From Asanoa ishikariensis (GTDB lineage Bacteria > Actinomycetota > Actinomycetes > Mycobacteriales > Micromonosporaceae): 64,000 bases of DNA. Shown piece by piece: positions 27,171-35,970 of the stretch. Numbering within the stretch: the stretch's first letter is position 1; each line of letters starts with the position of its first letter. Made by a program: the position numbers and the translations under genes. The stretch spans positions 930,001 through 994,000 of the forward strand of contig NZ_FNQB01000002.1 of assembly GCF_900107455.1 (NCBI RefSeq), in the 5' to 3' direction. The notes under the pieces are model-generated. The model had not been told where the DNA came from. It worked only from the letters and a program-made list of their open reading frames with translations, and did not search any database.

Positions 27171-28391
27171 GTGACGACCTACCGCGAGATCTTCGCCAAC
27201 CGGGAGTTCCGAGCGATCTTCGCCGGCAACGCCGCGACGGTCGCGGGCAAGACGATCCAGATGCTGGCGCTCTCCGCGCTGGTGTACGCATCAACCGGTT
27301 CACCACTGCTGTCCGCACTGGCGTTCCTGGGCGGCCTCCTGCCTCAAGCGCTGGGCGCGATGACTCTGCTGGCCTACGCGGACCGGGTCCGACCACGCGG
27401 CTTCCTCGCCGCCTGGGACCTGGCCCGGGCCCTCGCGGCGGTGCTGCTGGCCACGGGCGTCCTGCCGGTCTGGGGCATGCTGCTGCTGATCATGGCCTTC
27501 GGCGTGGTCGACGCACTCAGCGGCGGCGTCCGCAGCGCGATCCTCGTGGACGTGCTCCCCGGCGGCTTCGTACTGGGCCGAGCGACCCTCAACATCTCCG
27601 TCGGCGCGATGCAGATCCTCGGCTTCGCCGCGGGCGGCACCCTGATCGCGACTTTGGGGCCGCACCGGTCTCTGGCGGTAGCCGCCGGGCTGATCGCGAT
27701 CTCAGCGGTGGCCACCTACTTCGGCCTGCGCACCCGAGCGCCACGCGCCACCGGCCGCGCCGGCGTGGCCGCCACCTGGCGCGGCAACCGAGCCCTGTTC
27801 GTGAACCGGTCAATCCGCGCGACCCTGCTGGCGAGCTGGGTGCCTAACGGCCTGATCGTCGGCGCGGAGGCCATGTACGTCCCCTACGCCGGCGACTGGG
27901 CCGCCGCCCTGTTCGTGGCGGCCGCGGCCGGCATGCTGGCCGGCGACCTGGCGGTCGGCCGTTTCATGCCCCGCGACATGCTGGACCGGTTCATCACCCC
28001 ACTGCAGGCGCTGCTTGCCGTGCCCTACCTGCTCTTCTTCCTGAATCCCGGCCTCGTGATCGGCGCGACGGCGGTGCTCGTGGCCTCGTTCGGCTACGCC
28101 GGCACGCTCGGCCTCCAGGCGCGGCTGGTCGACCGCACCCCGGAGGACCTGCGCGGCCAGGCACTCGGACTGGACAGCAGCGGCCGAATGACCTTCCAGG
28201 CGGTGGGCGCGGCCCTCGTCGGCTCGGTGGCCGAGGCGACAGGGCCGGCGGCCGCTATGACGGTGGCGGCGGTGGTCAGCCTGGCGGTGACCGCGCTGCT
28301 CCGGCCCCAACTGCGGCGGGACCGCCCGGCGGGCGCCGTCACCGGATCCGGTTCAGCCGGACTGGCGACGTCCGCGAGCCCGCCACGTTGA
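27171..28391 (+). CDS. MFS transporter (drug/metabolite exporter type)
   Basis: The protein has 406 residues from GTG 27171, with about 12 transmembrane segments. The start YREIFANREFRAIFAGNAATVAGKTIQMLALSALVY and the loop YADRVRPRGFLAAWDLARA correspond to the first and second helices and the conserved loop 2-3 of this MFS group. It lies divergent from the ArsR-type gene, with only 57 bp for both promoters. It is likely to export a small hydrophobic compound, with the regulator sensing it. Nothing in the sequence gives the substrate. Confidence 0.87.
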   Translation: MTTYREIFANREFRAIFAGNAATVAGKTIQMLALSALVYASTGSPLLSALAFLGGLLPQALGAMTLLAYADRVRPRGFLAAWDLARALAAVLLATGVLPVWGMLLLIMAFGVVDALSGGVRSAILVDVLPGGFVLGRATLNISVGAMQILGFAAGGTLIATLGPHRSLAVAAGLIAISAVATYFGLRTRAPRATGRAGVAATWRGNRALFVNRSIRATLLASWVPNGLIVGAEAMYVPYAGDWAAALFVAAAAGMLAGDLAVGRFMPRDMLDRFITPLQALLAVPYLLFFLNPGLVIGATAVLVASFGYAGTLGLQARLVDRTPEDLRGQALGLDSSGRMTFQAVGAALVGSVAEATGPAAAMTVAAVVSLAVTALLRPQLRRDRPAGAVTGSGSAGLATSASPPR

Positions 28392-28882
28392 TCGACGCAC
28401 CGCTGTAGCTAGCGACGGCCCGCGCCCGGCCCTGGGTTTGACCGTGCGCAGCCGTCGCTGGTGACGGCCGCGCCGGGTGTGACCCTGCGCTTGCGCCCGC
28501 CCCGGGTGTGACCATGCGCCGGCGCTCGCCGCCGCCGCTGGCGACGGCCCGCCCGCCCTGGGTGTGCCCGCCACAGCGCCGCCGACGATGCCTGCCTTGA
28601 CCGTGACGGCCAACGGCGCCTACGCCCGCCGCCAGCCCTGGGTGTGACCGTGCACCGCGCTCGAGCGCGAGTCACCGGTACACCGCGCGGCGTCCGGCGA
28701 GCAAAGTCGGAGCGCCACGTAGAAACTCGCCTCCCACCGGCCGAGCCACCTGCGGTGCCGGCCCGGGCGGCCTGCGGCTGGTCCGGCGACCGAGGCCTGG
28801 ACCCCCGCGTAGCGCGGCGGGCAAGATCCGACCTCTTACCGGGCGCTCACGCGGAGCGCGGCATCGTGAGAGACTGCCCGGC
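28392..28882. repeat. Non-coding stretch with degenerate repeats of a 20-base motif
   Basis: No convincing gene is present. A motif near CCCTGGGTGTGACCGTGCGC occurs about five times, beginning near 28430, 28471, 28500, 28555 and 28635, with one to six changes, and GCGACGGCC-type words lie between the copies. Spacing is irregular (about 30-80 bp). The last 200 bp before the GT39-type gene look like ordinary upstream sequence, without a clear promoter. Confidence 0.55.
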
Positions 28883-30460
28883 GTGGCGATCCTGACCGGC
28901 GCGCAGACCTCCACGCCCGCAGTGTCGCCAGGTTCCGGCCGGCGCCGGCCGGGCGCCGCTGTGCTCACCGCTCTCGCGCTCGGGCTGGCCGGGCTCGGCT
29001 TCCGGATCGCCGTACTCCTCGCCGACGCCCCGCCGACCAACAGCGACGAGGGCACGATGGGCCTCGCGGCCCTGCACATCGGCCAGGGCAACGGGCTGCC
29101 GGTCTACTTCTACGGCCAGAACTACATGGGCACGCTCGAGGCGTACCTGGCCGCGCCCCTGGTCGCACTGGCCAACGGCTCGGTGTTCGCGCTCCGGCTG
29201 CCCAACCTGCTGCTCTACGCGGCCTTCCTGGCGGCGATGTGGGCGCTGACCAAGCGGCTGTACTCGCCGTGGTTCGCCACCTTCGTCGTCGGCCTGCTGG
29301 CCCTAGGATCCGACCGAATCCTCAAAAACCAGCTCATATCGGGCGGCGGCTACCCGGAGATCAACCCCGCCGGCGCCGCGCTCATGCTGCTCGCGGTCGG
29401 GCTCGCCGTGCGACCCCGCACCGCTGGGTACGCCGCCTTCGGACTGATCGCCGGCCTCATGGTGTGGGTCGATTGGCTGGTCCTCCCATATCTGGCCGCC
29501 GCGTCGTGCGTACTCCTGATGAAGAAGGCAGCGAAACGCGCCTGGATCGCGCTGGCGGGCGGCGTGCTCCTCGGCGCCGCGCCGCTCCTGATCCATGATC
29601 TGACCTCGCCCTGGAAGCACAGCGCGGTCCCGACGTTCCTCGGCCTCAATGGCGGCGGGATCGAGGCGTCGTGGGGCGACCGCCTGCACGGCGGCGTGCT
29701 GACCGGCATCCCGCTGGCCACCGGCCTCTGCGCCCCGGGCCGCTGCGAGCCCTGGCAACTCTGGTGGGCGCCCGCCTGGCTGATCCTGCTCGCCGTCGCC
29801 GGTTACGCCGGGTGGCGAACCTTCCGGACCCAAACCGATCGGGTACGCGCGGCGGGGCGCCTGGCGCTCGTCGGAGCAGCCCTGGTCAGCCTGGTGGTGT
29901 ACGCGCGTAGCAACGCCGCCGGCAACACCCCGATGGAGAGCGGTCGCTACCTGCACTGCCTCCTCATCTCGACGCCGGCCGTGCTGTGGCCACTGTGGAC
30001 GTTGCGCGGCCGGGTCACCCGCTGGGTCGGTGCCGCCGGCCTCGCCGTGGTCTGCGCCTTCTCGCTCGTGGCGACCGGCATGGTGGTGCACGAGCTGCCC
30101 CGGATCGCCGCCGTCGACGACCGGCAGGTAGGCCTGCTCGCCGAGCTCGACCGACGCGGCGTGACCCACGTCTATTCGGAATATTGGACCTGTAACTACA
30201 TCGCCTACATCTCCTCTGAGCGGGTGCGGTGCGCGGTGATCGCCGCCGACCTGGGGCCGGGTTTTGACCGGTACCAGCCCTACAAGAAGGCCGTCGCTGA
30301 CGCCCCCACGCGGACCTTCGCCCTGCCGACCGGCTCGGCGGAGAGCCAGGCGGTGCGGGAGTATCTCGACAGCCAACGGCTGACCTATGACGAGACCGTA
30401 GTCTCCGGGTACGACATCTATCAGCCGGCGACCCGCGTCGATCTTCCGCTGCCGGGCTGA
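28883..30460 (+). CDS. GT39/GT-C-type membrane glycosyltransferase
   Basis: The protein has 525 residues from GTG 28883, with about ten transmembrane segments. The first outer loop after helix 1 carries DAPPTNSDEGTMGL near residue 52; an Asp-Glu pair in this place is the catalytic mark of GT-C transferases of the PMT/ArnT kind. It is followed by PVYFYGQNYMGTLEAYLAAPLVAL, also typical. The C-terminal domain is soluble (YIAYISSERVRCAVIAADLG). Such enzymes use polyprenyl-phosphate sugars to modify lipids, proteins or wall polymers. It is followed after eight bases by a dehydrogenase gene, which may be cotranscribed. Confidence 0.78.
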   Translation: MAILTGAQTSTPAVSPGSGRRRPGAAVLTALALGLAGLGFRIAVLLADAPPTNSDEGTMGLAALHIGQGNGLPVYFYGQNYMGTLEAYLAAPLVALANGSVFALRLPNLLLYAAFLAAMWALTKRLYSPWFATFVVGLLALGSDRILKNQLISGGGYPEINPAGAALMLLAVGLAVRPRTAGYAAFGLIAGLMVWVDWLVLPYLAAASCVLLMKKAAKRAWIALAGGVLLGAAPLLIHDLTSPWKHSAVPTFLGLNGGGIEASWGDRLHGGVLTGIPLATGLCAPGRCEPWQLWWAPAWLILLAVAGYAGWRTFRTQTDRVRAAGRLALVGAALVSLVVYARSNAAGNTPMESGRYLHCLLISTPAVLWPLWTLRGRVTRWVGAAGLAVVCAFSLVATGMVVHELPRIAAVDDRQVGLLAELDRRGVTHVYSEYWTCNYIAYISSERVRCAVIAADLGPGFDRYQPYKKAVADAPTRTFALPTGSAESQAVREYLDSQRLTYDETVVSGYDIYQPATRVDLPLPG

Positions 30461-30467
30461 CGGTAAC

Positions 30468-31397
30468 GTGAGCCGTGTGAAGGTCTGGATCCCCCACCCG
30501 CACGGCCGCGACCTGATGGGTGCGGTGCCGGCCTCCGTGACGCTGGAGATCGCAGAGCGCCCCGACGCGCTCCCGTCCGATCCGGCCGACCTGGTGTTCT
30601 GGGTGCCGCCGTTCCTGGCGCTGTCCGACTCGGTGCGGCTGGCCGCTCAAATGCCTTCCCTGCGGGTGGTGCAGCTGCTCAGCGCGGGTGCCGACGCCTG
30701 GTCCGGCCACCTGCCGCCCGAGGTCAGCCTGCACGATGCCCGTGGCGTGCACGACTCGTCGACGGCCGAGTGGGTGCTCACCGCGATCCTGTCGTACCTG
30801 CGCGAGTTCCCCGGTTTTGCCCGCGCCCAGGCGCGGCACGACTGGTCATATGCGGCTTATGCGCCGACCGACGAACTGGCCGGCAAGCACGTCCTGATCG
30901 TCGGAGCCGGCTCGATCGGCACGGCGATCAAGTCCCGCCTGGAGCCGTTCGAGGTCACGGTGACGTCGGTGGCGCGCACGGCCCGCGACGGCGTACACCC
31001 GGTGTCCTCGCTGCCTTCTCTGTTGCCCGCCGCTGACGTGGTCGTGGTGATCGTGCCGCTCACGCCGGAGACCCGCGGCCTGGTCTCGACCGACTTCCTG
31101 GCCGCGATGAAGGACGGCGCGCTGCTCGTCAACGCGGCCCGCGGCCCGGTCGCGGACACGGATGCCCTGGTCGACGCGGTCTCGACCGGCCGGATCGGCG
31201 CGGCCGTCGACGTGACGGAGCCCGAGCCGCTGCCGGCTGGTCATCCGCTCTGGGACCTGCCGAACGTGCTGATCACCCCGCACGTGGCCGGCTCGGTCCG
31301 GGGGCTGCACCCGCGGGCGTACCGGCTGATCGGCGAACAGCTCCGCCGGTTCGTGGCCGGTGAGCCGTTGGTGAACGAGGTTGTCGGCGGCTACTGA
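30468..31397 (+). CDS. D-isomer-specific 2-hydroxyacid dehydrogenase
   Basis: The protein has 309 residues from GTG 30468; a second GTG at 30477 is possible. The NAD-binding loop is HVLIVGAGSIGTAIKSRLEPF near residue 143. Catalytic residues fit the family: Arg in VNAARGPVADTDALV, Glu in DVTEPEPLPAGHPLW, and His in ITPHVAGS near residue 275. It belongs to the hydroxypyruvate/glyoxylate-reductase-like group and is distinct from SerA at 57.5 kb, lacking its C-terminal domains. The actual substrate is not known. It ends 16 bp from the convergent PH-domain gene. Confidence 0.88.
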   Translation: MSRVKVWIPHPHGRDLMGAVPASVTLEIAERPDALPSDPADLVFWVPPFLALSDSVRLAAQMPSLRVVQLLSAGADAWSGHLPPEVSLHDARGVHDSSTAEWVLTAILSYLREFPGFARAQARHDWSYAAYAPTDELAGKHVLIVGAGSIGTAIKSRLEPFEVTVTSVARTARDGVHPVSSLPSLLPAADVVVVIVPLTPETRGLVSTDFLAAMKDGALLVNAARGPVADTDALVDAVSTGRIGAAVDVTEPEPLPAGHPLWDLPNVLITPHVAGSVRGLHPRAYRLIGEQLRRFVAGEPLVNEVVGGY

Positions 31398-31413
31398 GCC
31401 GTCCGCGGCCTGG

Positions 31414-31845
31414 CTACTTGGTGTTCTTCTGCCAGACGATGCCCTGGCCGCTGGCTTCGACGAGCCGGCTGACGTCGTCGCGGCGCACCGAGGCGAGGGT
31501 GACGGCGTAGCCGTCCCGGAGCAGGACCACCGCGCGCCCGCGGTCGTCGGTTGCCAGCTCGCGCACCTCTGACCAGGGAATCCGCTTGGTGCCCAAGAGT
31601 CCGCGAACGCGCATGCCGGACGAGTCGGCGTCGGTGCCGGAGCGGAGCACCCAGACAAAAACGGCGATCGGAACGATTAACAGGGGTACGAACAGCCACC
31701 GCACCGGCGAGCCGTCGTCCGTCGAGACGATGTCAGAGGGCAGATTCGGCCCGAACGCGATCGGGAGTATGCCGACGAACGCGATGAACGCGGCGATCAA
31801 GATCGATTGGTGCGGGCGGAAACGTACCTTGTTCATGTCGGCCAT
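31414..31845 (-). CDS. Small membrane protein with bacterial PH domain (CFP6-like)
   Basis: The protein has 143 residues from ATG 31845 (alternative ATG three codons on). Two transmembrane segments at about residues 15-33 and 48-68 precede a PH-like domain: SSGMRVRGLLGTKRIPWSEVRELATDDRGRAVVLLRDGYAVTLASV. In mycobacteria the related CFP6 (Rv3004, from memory) lies near ilvB, which agrees with the general order in this window. The role is unknown; such domains often act in membrane-associated complexes. Confidence 0.8.
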   Translation of the reverse strand: MADMNKVRFRPHQSILIAAFIAFVGILPIAFGPNLPSDIVSTDDGSPVRWLFVPLLIVPIAVFVWVLRSGTDADSSGMRVRGLLGTKRIPWSEVRELATDDRGRAVVLLRDGYAVTLASVRRDDVSRLVEASGQGIVWQKNTK

Positions 31846-31901
31846 CTTCCCACCCTCGCTTCGGCCCGTTTCTGTCGGTGGTCGCGCGCATACTCTTGCC
31901 C

Positions 31902-32984
31902 ATGACCGTCCTCCTGACCATCGGCACGAGCAAGGGCCTGTTCCTGGCGACCACCGAAAACCGGGTCGACTGGCAGGTCAGCGGGCCGCACTTCGCGATG
32001 ACATCGATCTACGCGGTCGGCATCGACCGCCGCCGTGCGACGCCGCGACTACTGGCCGGCGTCGACAGCTCCCATTTCGGCCCGAGCGTCGCGACCAGCG
32101 ACGACCTGGGCAAGACCTGGTCCGAGCCCGACGAGGCCCCGGTCGCCTTCCCGGCCGACACCGACACCTCGCTGGTCCGCGTCTGGCAGCTAGCGCCCGG
32201 ACCGGCGGGGGAGCCCGACGTGGTCTACGCGGGCACCCAGCCGTCGGCACTCTTCCGCTCCGAAGACGGCGGCCGCACGTTCACCCTGGTCAGAGCGCTG
32301 TGGGACCACCCGCACAGACCCGAGTGGGGTGCCGGCTTCGGCGGCCAGGCGATCCACACGATCCTGCCGCACCCCGAGGACCCGGCCCGGGTCCTGGTCG
32401 CCATGTCGACGGGCGGCGTCTACCGCACGAGTGACGGCGGATCGACCTGGTCGCCCGGCAACGCGGGCATCAAAGCCGGCTTCTTCCCGGACCCCTACCC
32501 GGAGTTCGGCCAGTGCGTGCACAAGGTGGCCCGCGACGCCGGCGACCCGACCCGCCTCTACGCGCAGAACCACGGCGGTGTCTACCGCTCCGACGACGAG
32601 GGCGCCACCTGGTCGTCGATCGCCGAAGGCCTGCCGAGCGACTTCGGCTTCCCGATCGTCACCCATCCGGGCCGCCCGGCCACCCTCTGGACCTTCCCGC
32701 TAGCGGCCGACAGCGAGCGCTTCCCACCCGACCACCGCTGCCGCGTCTTCCGCTCCACCGACGCCGGAACCTCCTGGGATGCCCTGTCGGCAGGCCTACC
32801 GACGGACCCCTTCTACCCGACGGTCCTGCGCGACGCGATGTGCGCCGACAACGCCACCCCCGCCGGCGTCTATTTCGGCACGCGCTCAGGCGAGGTCTGG
32901 TCCAGCCGCGACGAGGGCGAGTCGTGGGTCCAGGTAGCGGCCCACCTACCCGACGTGCTGTCGGTGAAAGCGGCGGAGCTATGA
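31902..32984 (+). CDS. BNR/Asp-box beta-propeller protein (sialidase-like fold)
   Basis: The protein has 360 residues from ATG 31902. At least six Asp-box repeats are visible: SDDLGKTW, SEDGGRTF, TSDGGSTW, SDDEGATW, STDAGTSW and SRDEGESW, spaced about 40-70 residues. This is a six- or seven-bladed propeller as in sialidases and Vps10-like proteins. No signal peptide is seen (MTVLLTIGTSKGLFLATTEN), so it is cytoplasmic, which makes a secreted glycosidase unlikely. The start overlaps nothing; a CATACT -10-like box lies eight bases upstream. It is joined to the MoaD-like gene by an ATGA overlap, suggesting that the two proteins work together. Confidence 0.88.
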   Translation: MTVLLTIGTSKGLFLATTENRVDWQVSGPHFAMTSIYAVGIDRRRATPRLLAGVDSSHFGPSVATSDDLGKTWSEPDEAPVAFPADTDTSLVRVWQLAPGPAGEPDVVYAGTQPSALFRSEDGGRTFTLVRALWDHPHRPEWGAGFGGQAIHTILPHPEDPARVLVAMSTGGVYRTSDGGSTWSPGNAGIKAGFFPDPYPEFGQCVHKVARDAGDPTRLYAQNHGGVYRSDDEGATWSSIAEGLPSDFGFPIVTHPGRPATLWTFPLAADSERFPPDHRCRVFRSTDAGTSWDALSAGLPTDPFYPTVLRDAMCADNATPAGVYFGTRSGEVWSSRDEGESWVQVAAHLPDVLSVKAAEL

Positions 32985-33265
32985 CCGCAGCCGTCACGAT
33001 CCTGCTGCCCGGCGTGCTCCGAGCGGAGGCCGCCGACCAAAGCCGCTTGACCGTCGACACCACCGGCTCCCTACGCACGGTCCTCGACGCCGTAGCGGAG
33101 GCCTGGCCACGCCTCGACCGCCGCCTCCGCGACGAACAAGGCGCCCTACGCCGCTACGTCAACATCTACGTCGACGGAAACGACTGCCGCCGCTCCGGCG
33201 GCCTCGACACCCCAGTCCCACCCGGCGCCGAGATCCAGGTCCTCCCATCGGTAGCCGGCGGCTAG
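32981..33265 (+). CDS. MoaD/ThiS-like ubiquitin-fold protein
   Basis: The protein has 94 residues from ATG 32981, overlapping the propeller stop by four bases. The beta-grasp text (VTILLPGVLRAEAADQSRLTVDTTGSLRTVLDAVAEAWPRL ... YVNIYVDGNDCR) ends in PGAEIQVLPSVAGG. A terminal Gly-Gly is the site of adenylation and thiocarboxylate formation in MoaD, ThiS and the CysO-type sulfur carriers, so it should be a working carrier or protein modifier. No E1-like (MoeB/ThiF) gene and no molybdopterin or thiamine gene is nearby. Cotranscription with a BNR propeller is the only clue to its role. Confidence 0.88.
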   Translation: MTAAVTILLPGVLRAEAADQSRLTVDTTGSLRTVLDAVAEAWPRLDRRLRDEQGALRRYVNIYVDGNDCRRSGGLDTPVPPGAEIQVLPSVAGG

Positions 33266-33290
33266 AACGACCAAGGCCCGCCTGACCGGG

Positions 33291-33450
33291 CAGGCGGCTA
33301 GGGCGAGCGCGGCGCGGTTCGGGCAGGCGGTGGGTCACTGGCTAGGGCGAGCACGGCCCGCCGGCCCGTGCAGGCGGCTAGGGCGAGCGCGGCGCGGTTC
33401 GGCCAGGCGGCGGGCCGCTGGCTAGGGCGAGTGGGGCCTGCCGGTCGGCT
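33291..33450 (+). repeat. Two tandem copies of an 80-bp intergenic unit
   Basis: CAGGCGGCTAGGGCGAGCGC begins at 33291 and again at 33371, exactly 80 bp apart, and the rest of the unit (GGCGCGGTTCGG, then CTGGCTAGGGCGAG) recurs with a few changes. It leads straight into the 91-bp array. Confidence 0.8.
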
Positions 33451-33458
33451 AGGCAGCA

Positions 33459-33860
33459 GGCCACCGGCAGGTAGTGCGCGGTCCTGCCGGTCCGGGCGGG
33501 CGGCAAGCTGCCGCTGGAAGAGCGTGGCCCCTGGTCTTGGCACGCGGCAGGCCAAGGGCCGGGAGTGCGCGGTCTTGCCGGTCCGGGCGGGCGGCAAACT
33601 GCCGCTGGAAGAGCGTGGCCCCTGGTCTTGGCACGCGGCAGGCCAAGGGCCGGGAGTGCGCGGTCTTGCCGGTCCGGGCGGGCGGCAAACTGCCGCTGGA
33701 AGAGCGTGGCCCCTGGTCTTGGCACGCGGCAGGCCAAGGGCCGGGAGTGCGCGGTCTTGCCGGTCCGGGCGGGCGGCAAACTGCCGCTGGAAGAGCGTGG
33801 CCCCTGGTCCTGGCACGCAGTAGGCCACCGGCAGGGAGTGCGTGGCCCGCCGGTCATGGC
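33459..33860 (+). repeat. 91-bp tandem repeat array (four copies plus edges)
   Basis: Units beginning GTGCGCGGTC start at 33474, 33565, 33656 and 33747, and a fifth partial start is at 33838, always 91 bp apart. The inner copies are almost identical. The period is not a multiple of three, so open frames through it change at each unit and are not genes. Each unit holds a hairpin (GCGGCAAACTGCCGC) and a second inverted pair (CTTGG...CCAAG). Both edges share CAGGCCACCGGCAGG-like words, which may have allowed unequal crossing-over. From 33861 to 34140 I see no gene. Confidence 0.92.
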
Positions 33861-34152
33861 AGGCCGCAGGCTAATGAGAGCGAAGCCTGTCGGCCCAGCC
33901 ATGCGGCTGGACGCCGGCTCGCTGGCCGACGGCCAGCCCGCTCGAAGTCCCCCGGTCGCGGCGGGCTCTGCGCTCGCCGGGCGCAGGCCCGAGGAGCGGG
34001 GGACAACGACGCCGTCGGCCACCGTCGGCGTGGAGGTCAAGAAACGCGGCCAATCGCCACGTCTCGGCAGATCTAGGAATTTCGTTGCTGCTCCGGCAGC
34101 AATCCTTTAACTAGATCTCCATCGCGCGACCCACCGCGGACCTGGCAGCGCA

Positions 34153-34211
34153 GCGAAGCGGAGCGGTCCCCGGCGGGAGCGACGGTCGCGCCCCGCCGCG
34201 GACCCGGGAAC
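34153..34211 (+). repeat. Dispersed intergenic repeat, copy 2
   Basis: This matches copy 1 at 18241 in GCGAAGCG, AGCGGTCCCCGGCGGGAGCG, ACGGTCG and ACCCGGGAAC, with one inserted G and a different centre. It lies 78 bp before the VOC gene. Confidence 0.7.
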
Positions 34212-34288
34212 ACCGATTTGCCCGGCTTATCCGTCGGACCATGCGATTCGTCCCAGCCGTGACCGACAGACAGGGTGACGATGGGCAG

Positions 34289-34681
34289 ATGGAACTCGTG
34301 ACCGAAGTGATCCCACGCCTTGTCGTAGCGGACGGAGCCGGCGCCGTGGCGTTCTACCAGCGGGCGCTCGGCGCCGCCGAGGGCAAGCGCTATACCGACG
34401 ACGACGGGCGGATCGTCCACACCGAACTCACCATCGGCAGCTCACGGCTCCACCTCAAGGACGAGGACGGCGGCGACCGGGCCCCGACCTCCCTCGGCGG
34501 CACCCCCGTGATCATGCATCTCGGCGTCACCGACGCCGACGCGGCCGCGAAGTCGCTGCTCGAGGCCGGTGCCACCACCGTCTTCCCGGTCGCAGACCAC
34601 GGCTACGGCATGAAAGACGGACGGTTCGCCGACCCTTACGGCCACCTCTGGATCGTGTCCGAACCGCTCGTCGAGGCCTGA
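34289..34681 (+). CDS. VOC-family (PhnB / glyoxalase-like) protein
   Basis: The protein has 130 residues from ATG 34289; an in-frame ATG at 34241 would add 16 residues unlike the family. It has the start ELVTEVIPRLVVADGAGAVAFYQRALGAAEGKRY, the middle HTELTIGSSRLHLKDED and the end GYGMKDGRFADPYGHLWIVSEP, typical of PhnB-like proteins. This group is related to demethylmenaquinone- and fosfomycin-type VOC proteins but rarely has a known substrate. It stands alone between repeat DNA and the sugar dehydrogenase gene. The Shine-Dalgarno sequence is weak. Confidence 0.8.
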   Translation: MELVTEVIPRLVVADGAGAVAFYQRALGAAEGKRYTDDDGRIVHTELTIGSSRLHLKDEDGGDRAPTSLGGTPVIMHLGVTDADAAAKSLLEAGATTVFPVADHGYGMKDGRFADPYGHLWIVSEPLVEA

Positions 34682-34764
34682 CCTCGGGGAACCACGGACC
34701 CGCCGCACGGCTCCGTTGATGCATGCGCACCGACTTGTCAGACAGCCCCGCTAGGCTGTGCCGG

Positions 34765-35952
34765 GTGACCGGCCATCCCTCGTTCCGACGACGCCTACGC
34801 CGCGGGTTTGCCGGCGGGGTTGTGGCTGCGCTGCTGTTCGCAGCCGGCGGTTGTGCGTTCGGGCCGCCCGAGCCTGACGCCGCGGGCAAGCCGCCCAACC
34901 TCCCCAAGCCCTCGGCCGATCCGTCGAAGACCAGCGGCGGGCTCGACCAGTCGGTCGCGGTCTCGGTCGTCGCAAAGGGGCTCGAGGTGCCCTGGGGCAT
35001 CGCGTTCCTGCCCGACGGTGGTGCGCTCGTCACCGAGCGCGACACCGCGCGGATTCGCAAGGTCGGTCCCGAGTCCGACACCAACGGGCTCAAGGTGACC
35101 ACCGTCCAGACGCTCGACGGGGTCGACGCGCAGGGTGAGGGCGGGCTGCTCGGCATCGCGGTGTCCCCGAAGTACGCCAGCGACAAGACGATCTTCGTCT
35201 ACTACTCGACCGCCCAGGACAACCGCGTCGCCAAGATGACGTTGGGTGGGCAGCCGCAGCCGATCGTCACCGGGATTCCGCTGTCCGGCATCCACAACGG
35301 CGGTCGGGTCGAGTTCGGGCCTGACGGCTTTCTCTACGTGACCACCGGCGACGCCTCGGAGCGCGGGCTCGCGCAGGACAAGGCCAGTCTCGGCGGCAAG
35401 ATCCTGCGGATGACGCCCGACGGCAAGCCGGCGCCCGGCAACCCGTTCCCCAACTCGCTGGTCTGGTCGTTGGGGCACCGCAACGTGCAGGGCATCGCCT
35501 GGGACGCGGGCAAGCGGCTCTGGGCCACCGAGTTCGGGCAGAGCACCTGGGACGAGATCAACCAGATCCGGCCGGGCAAGAACTACGGCTGGCCGACGGT
35601 CGAGGGCAAGGCCGAGGGTGCCAACCAGGGCAAGTTCGTCGATCCGCTGGTCACCTGGCCGACCAGCGAGTCGTCCTGCTCGGGCGCGGCGATCATCGAC
35701 CGGCTGCTGATCGCGGCCTGCCTGCGCGGCGAGCGGCTGTGGGCGATGGAGCTCACCGACTCCGGCACGATCCTGGGCGCTCCGCGGGCGCTGTTGCAGG
35801 GCGAATACGGCCGCCTGCGGGCCGCGGTGGCCGCACCCGACGGCTCGCTCTGGATCAGCACCTCCAACAAAGACGGCCGGGGCGACCCGGAGCCCGACGA
35901 CGACCGCATCCTGCGTCTCGTGTTCTCCGACGGCGGCGCGGGAAAGAGTTGA
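34765..35952 (+). CDS. PQQ-dependent sugar dehydrogenase-type lipoprotein (GSDH/Asd family)
   Basis: The protein has 395 residues from GTG 34765, with a signal peptide ([23 protein letters not shown]) and the lipidated cysteine near residue 30. ATG 34723 is an alternative start. The six-bladed propeller has [80 protein letters not shown] and [11 protein letters not shown], all family hallmarks including the catalytic His in IHNGGR. It may oxidise sugars outside the membrane if PQQ is available, or just bind them. Mycobacterial LppZ, located near ilvB, is similar from memory. Confidence 0.9.
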   Translation: MTGHPSFRRRLRRGFAGGVVAALLFAAGGCAFGPPEPDAAGKPPNLPKPSADPSKTSGGLDQSVAVSVVAKGLEVPWGIAFLPDGGALVTERDTARIRKVGPESDTNGLKVTTVQTLDGVDAQGEGGLLGIAVSPKYASDKTIFVYYSTAQDNRVAKMTLGGQPQPIVTGIPLSGIHNGGRVEFGPDGFLYVTTGDASERGLAQDKASLGGKILRMTPDGKPAPGNPFPNSLVWSLGHRNVQGIAWDAGKRLWATEFGQSTWDEINQIRPGKNYGWPTVEGKAEGANQGKFVDPLVTWPTSESSCSGAAIIDRLLIAACLRGERLWAMELTDSGTILGAPRALLQGEYGRLRAAVAAPDGSLWISTSNKDGRGDPEPDDDRILRLVFSDGGAGKS

Positions 35953-35970
35953 CCGCGCGCGCAGCGGGTA

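Noticed and set aside
33474-33838. Possible CRISPR array
   Set aside because: The 91-bp units are direct tandem copies without variable spacers, and no cas gene is present.
33298-34110. Several open frames of 80-220 codons on both strands across the 91-bp array
   Set aside because: They exist only because the repeat lacks stops; the 91-bp period changes the frame in every unit, so the repeated peptides are not conserved.
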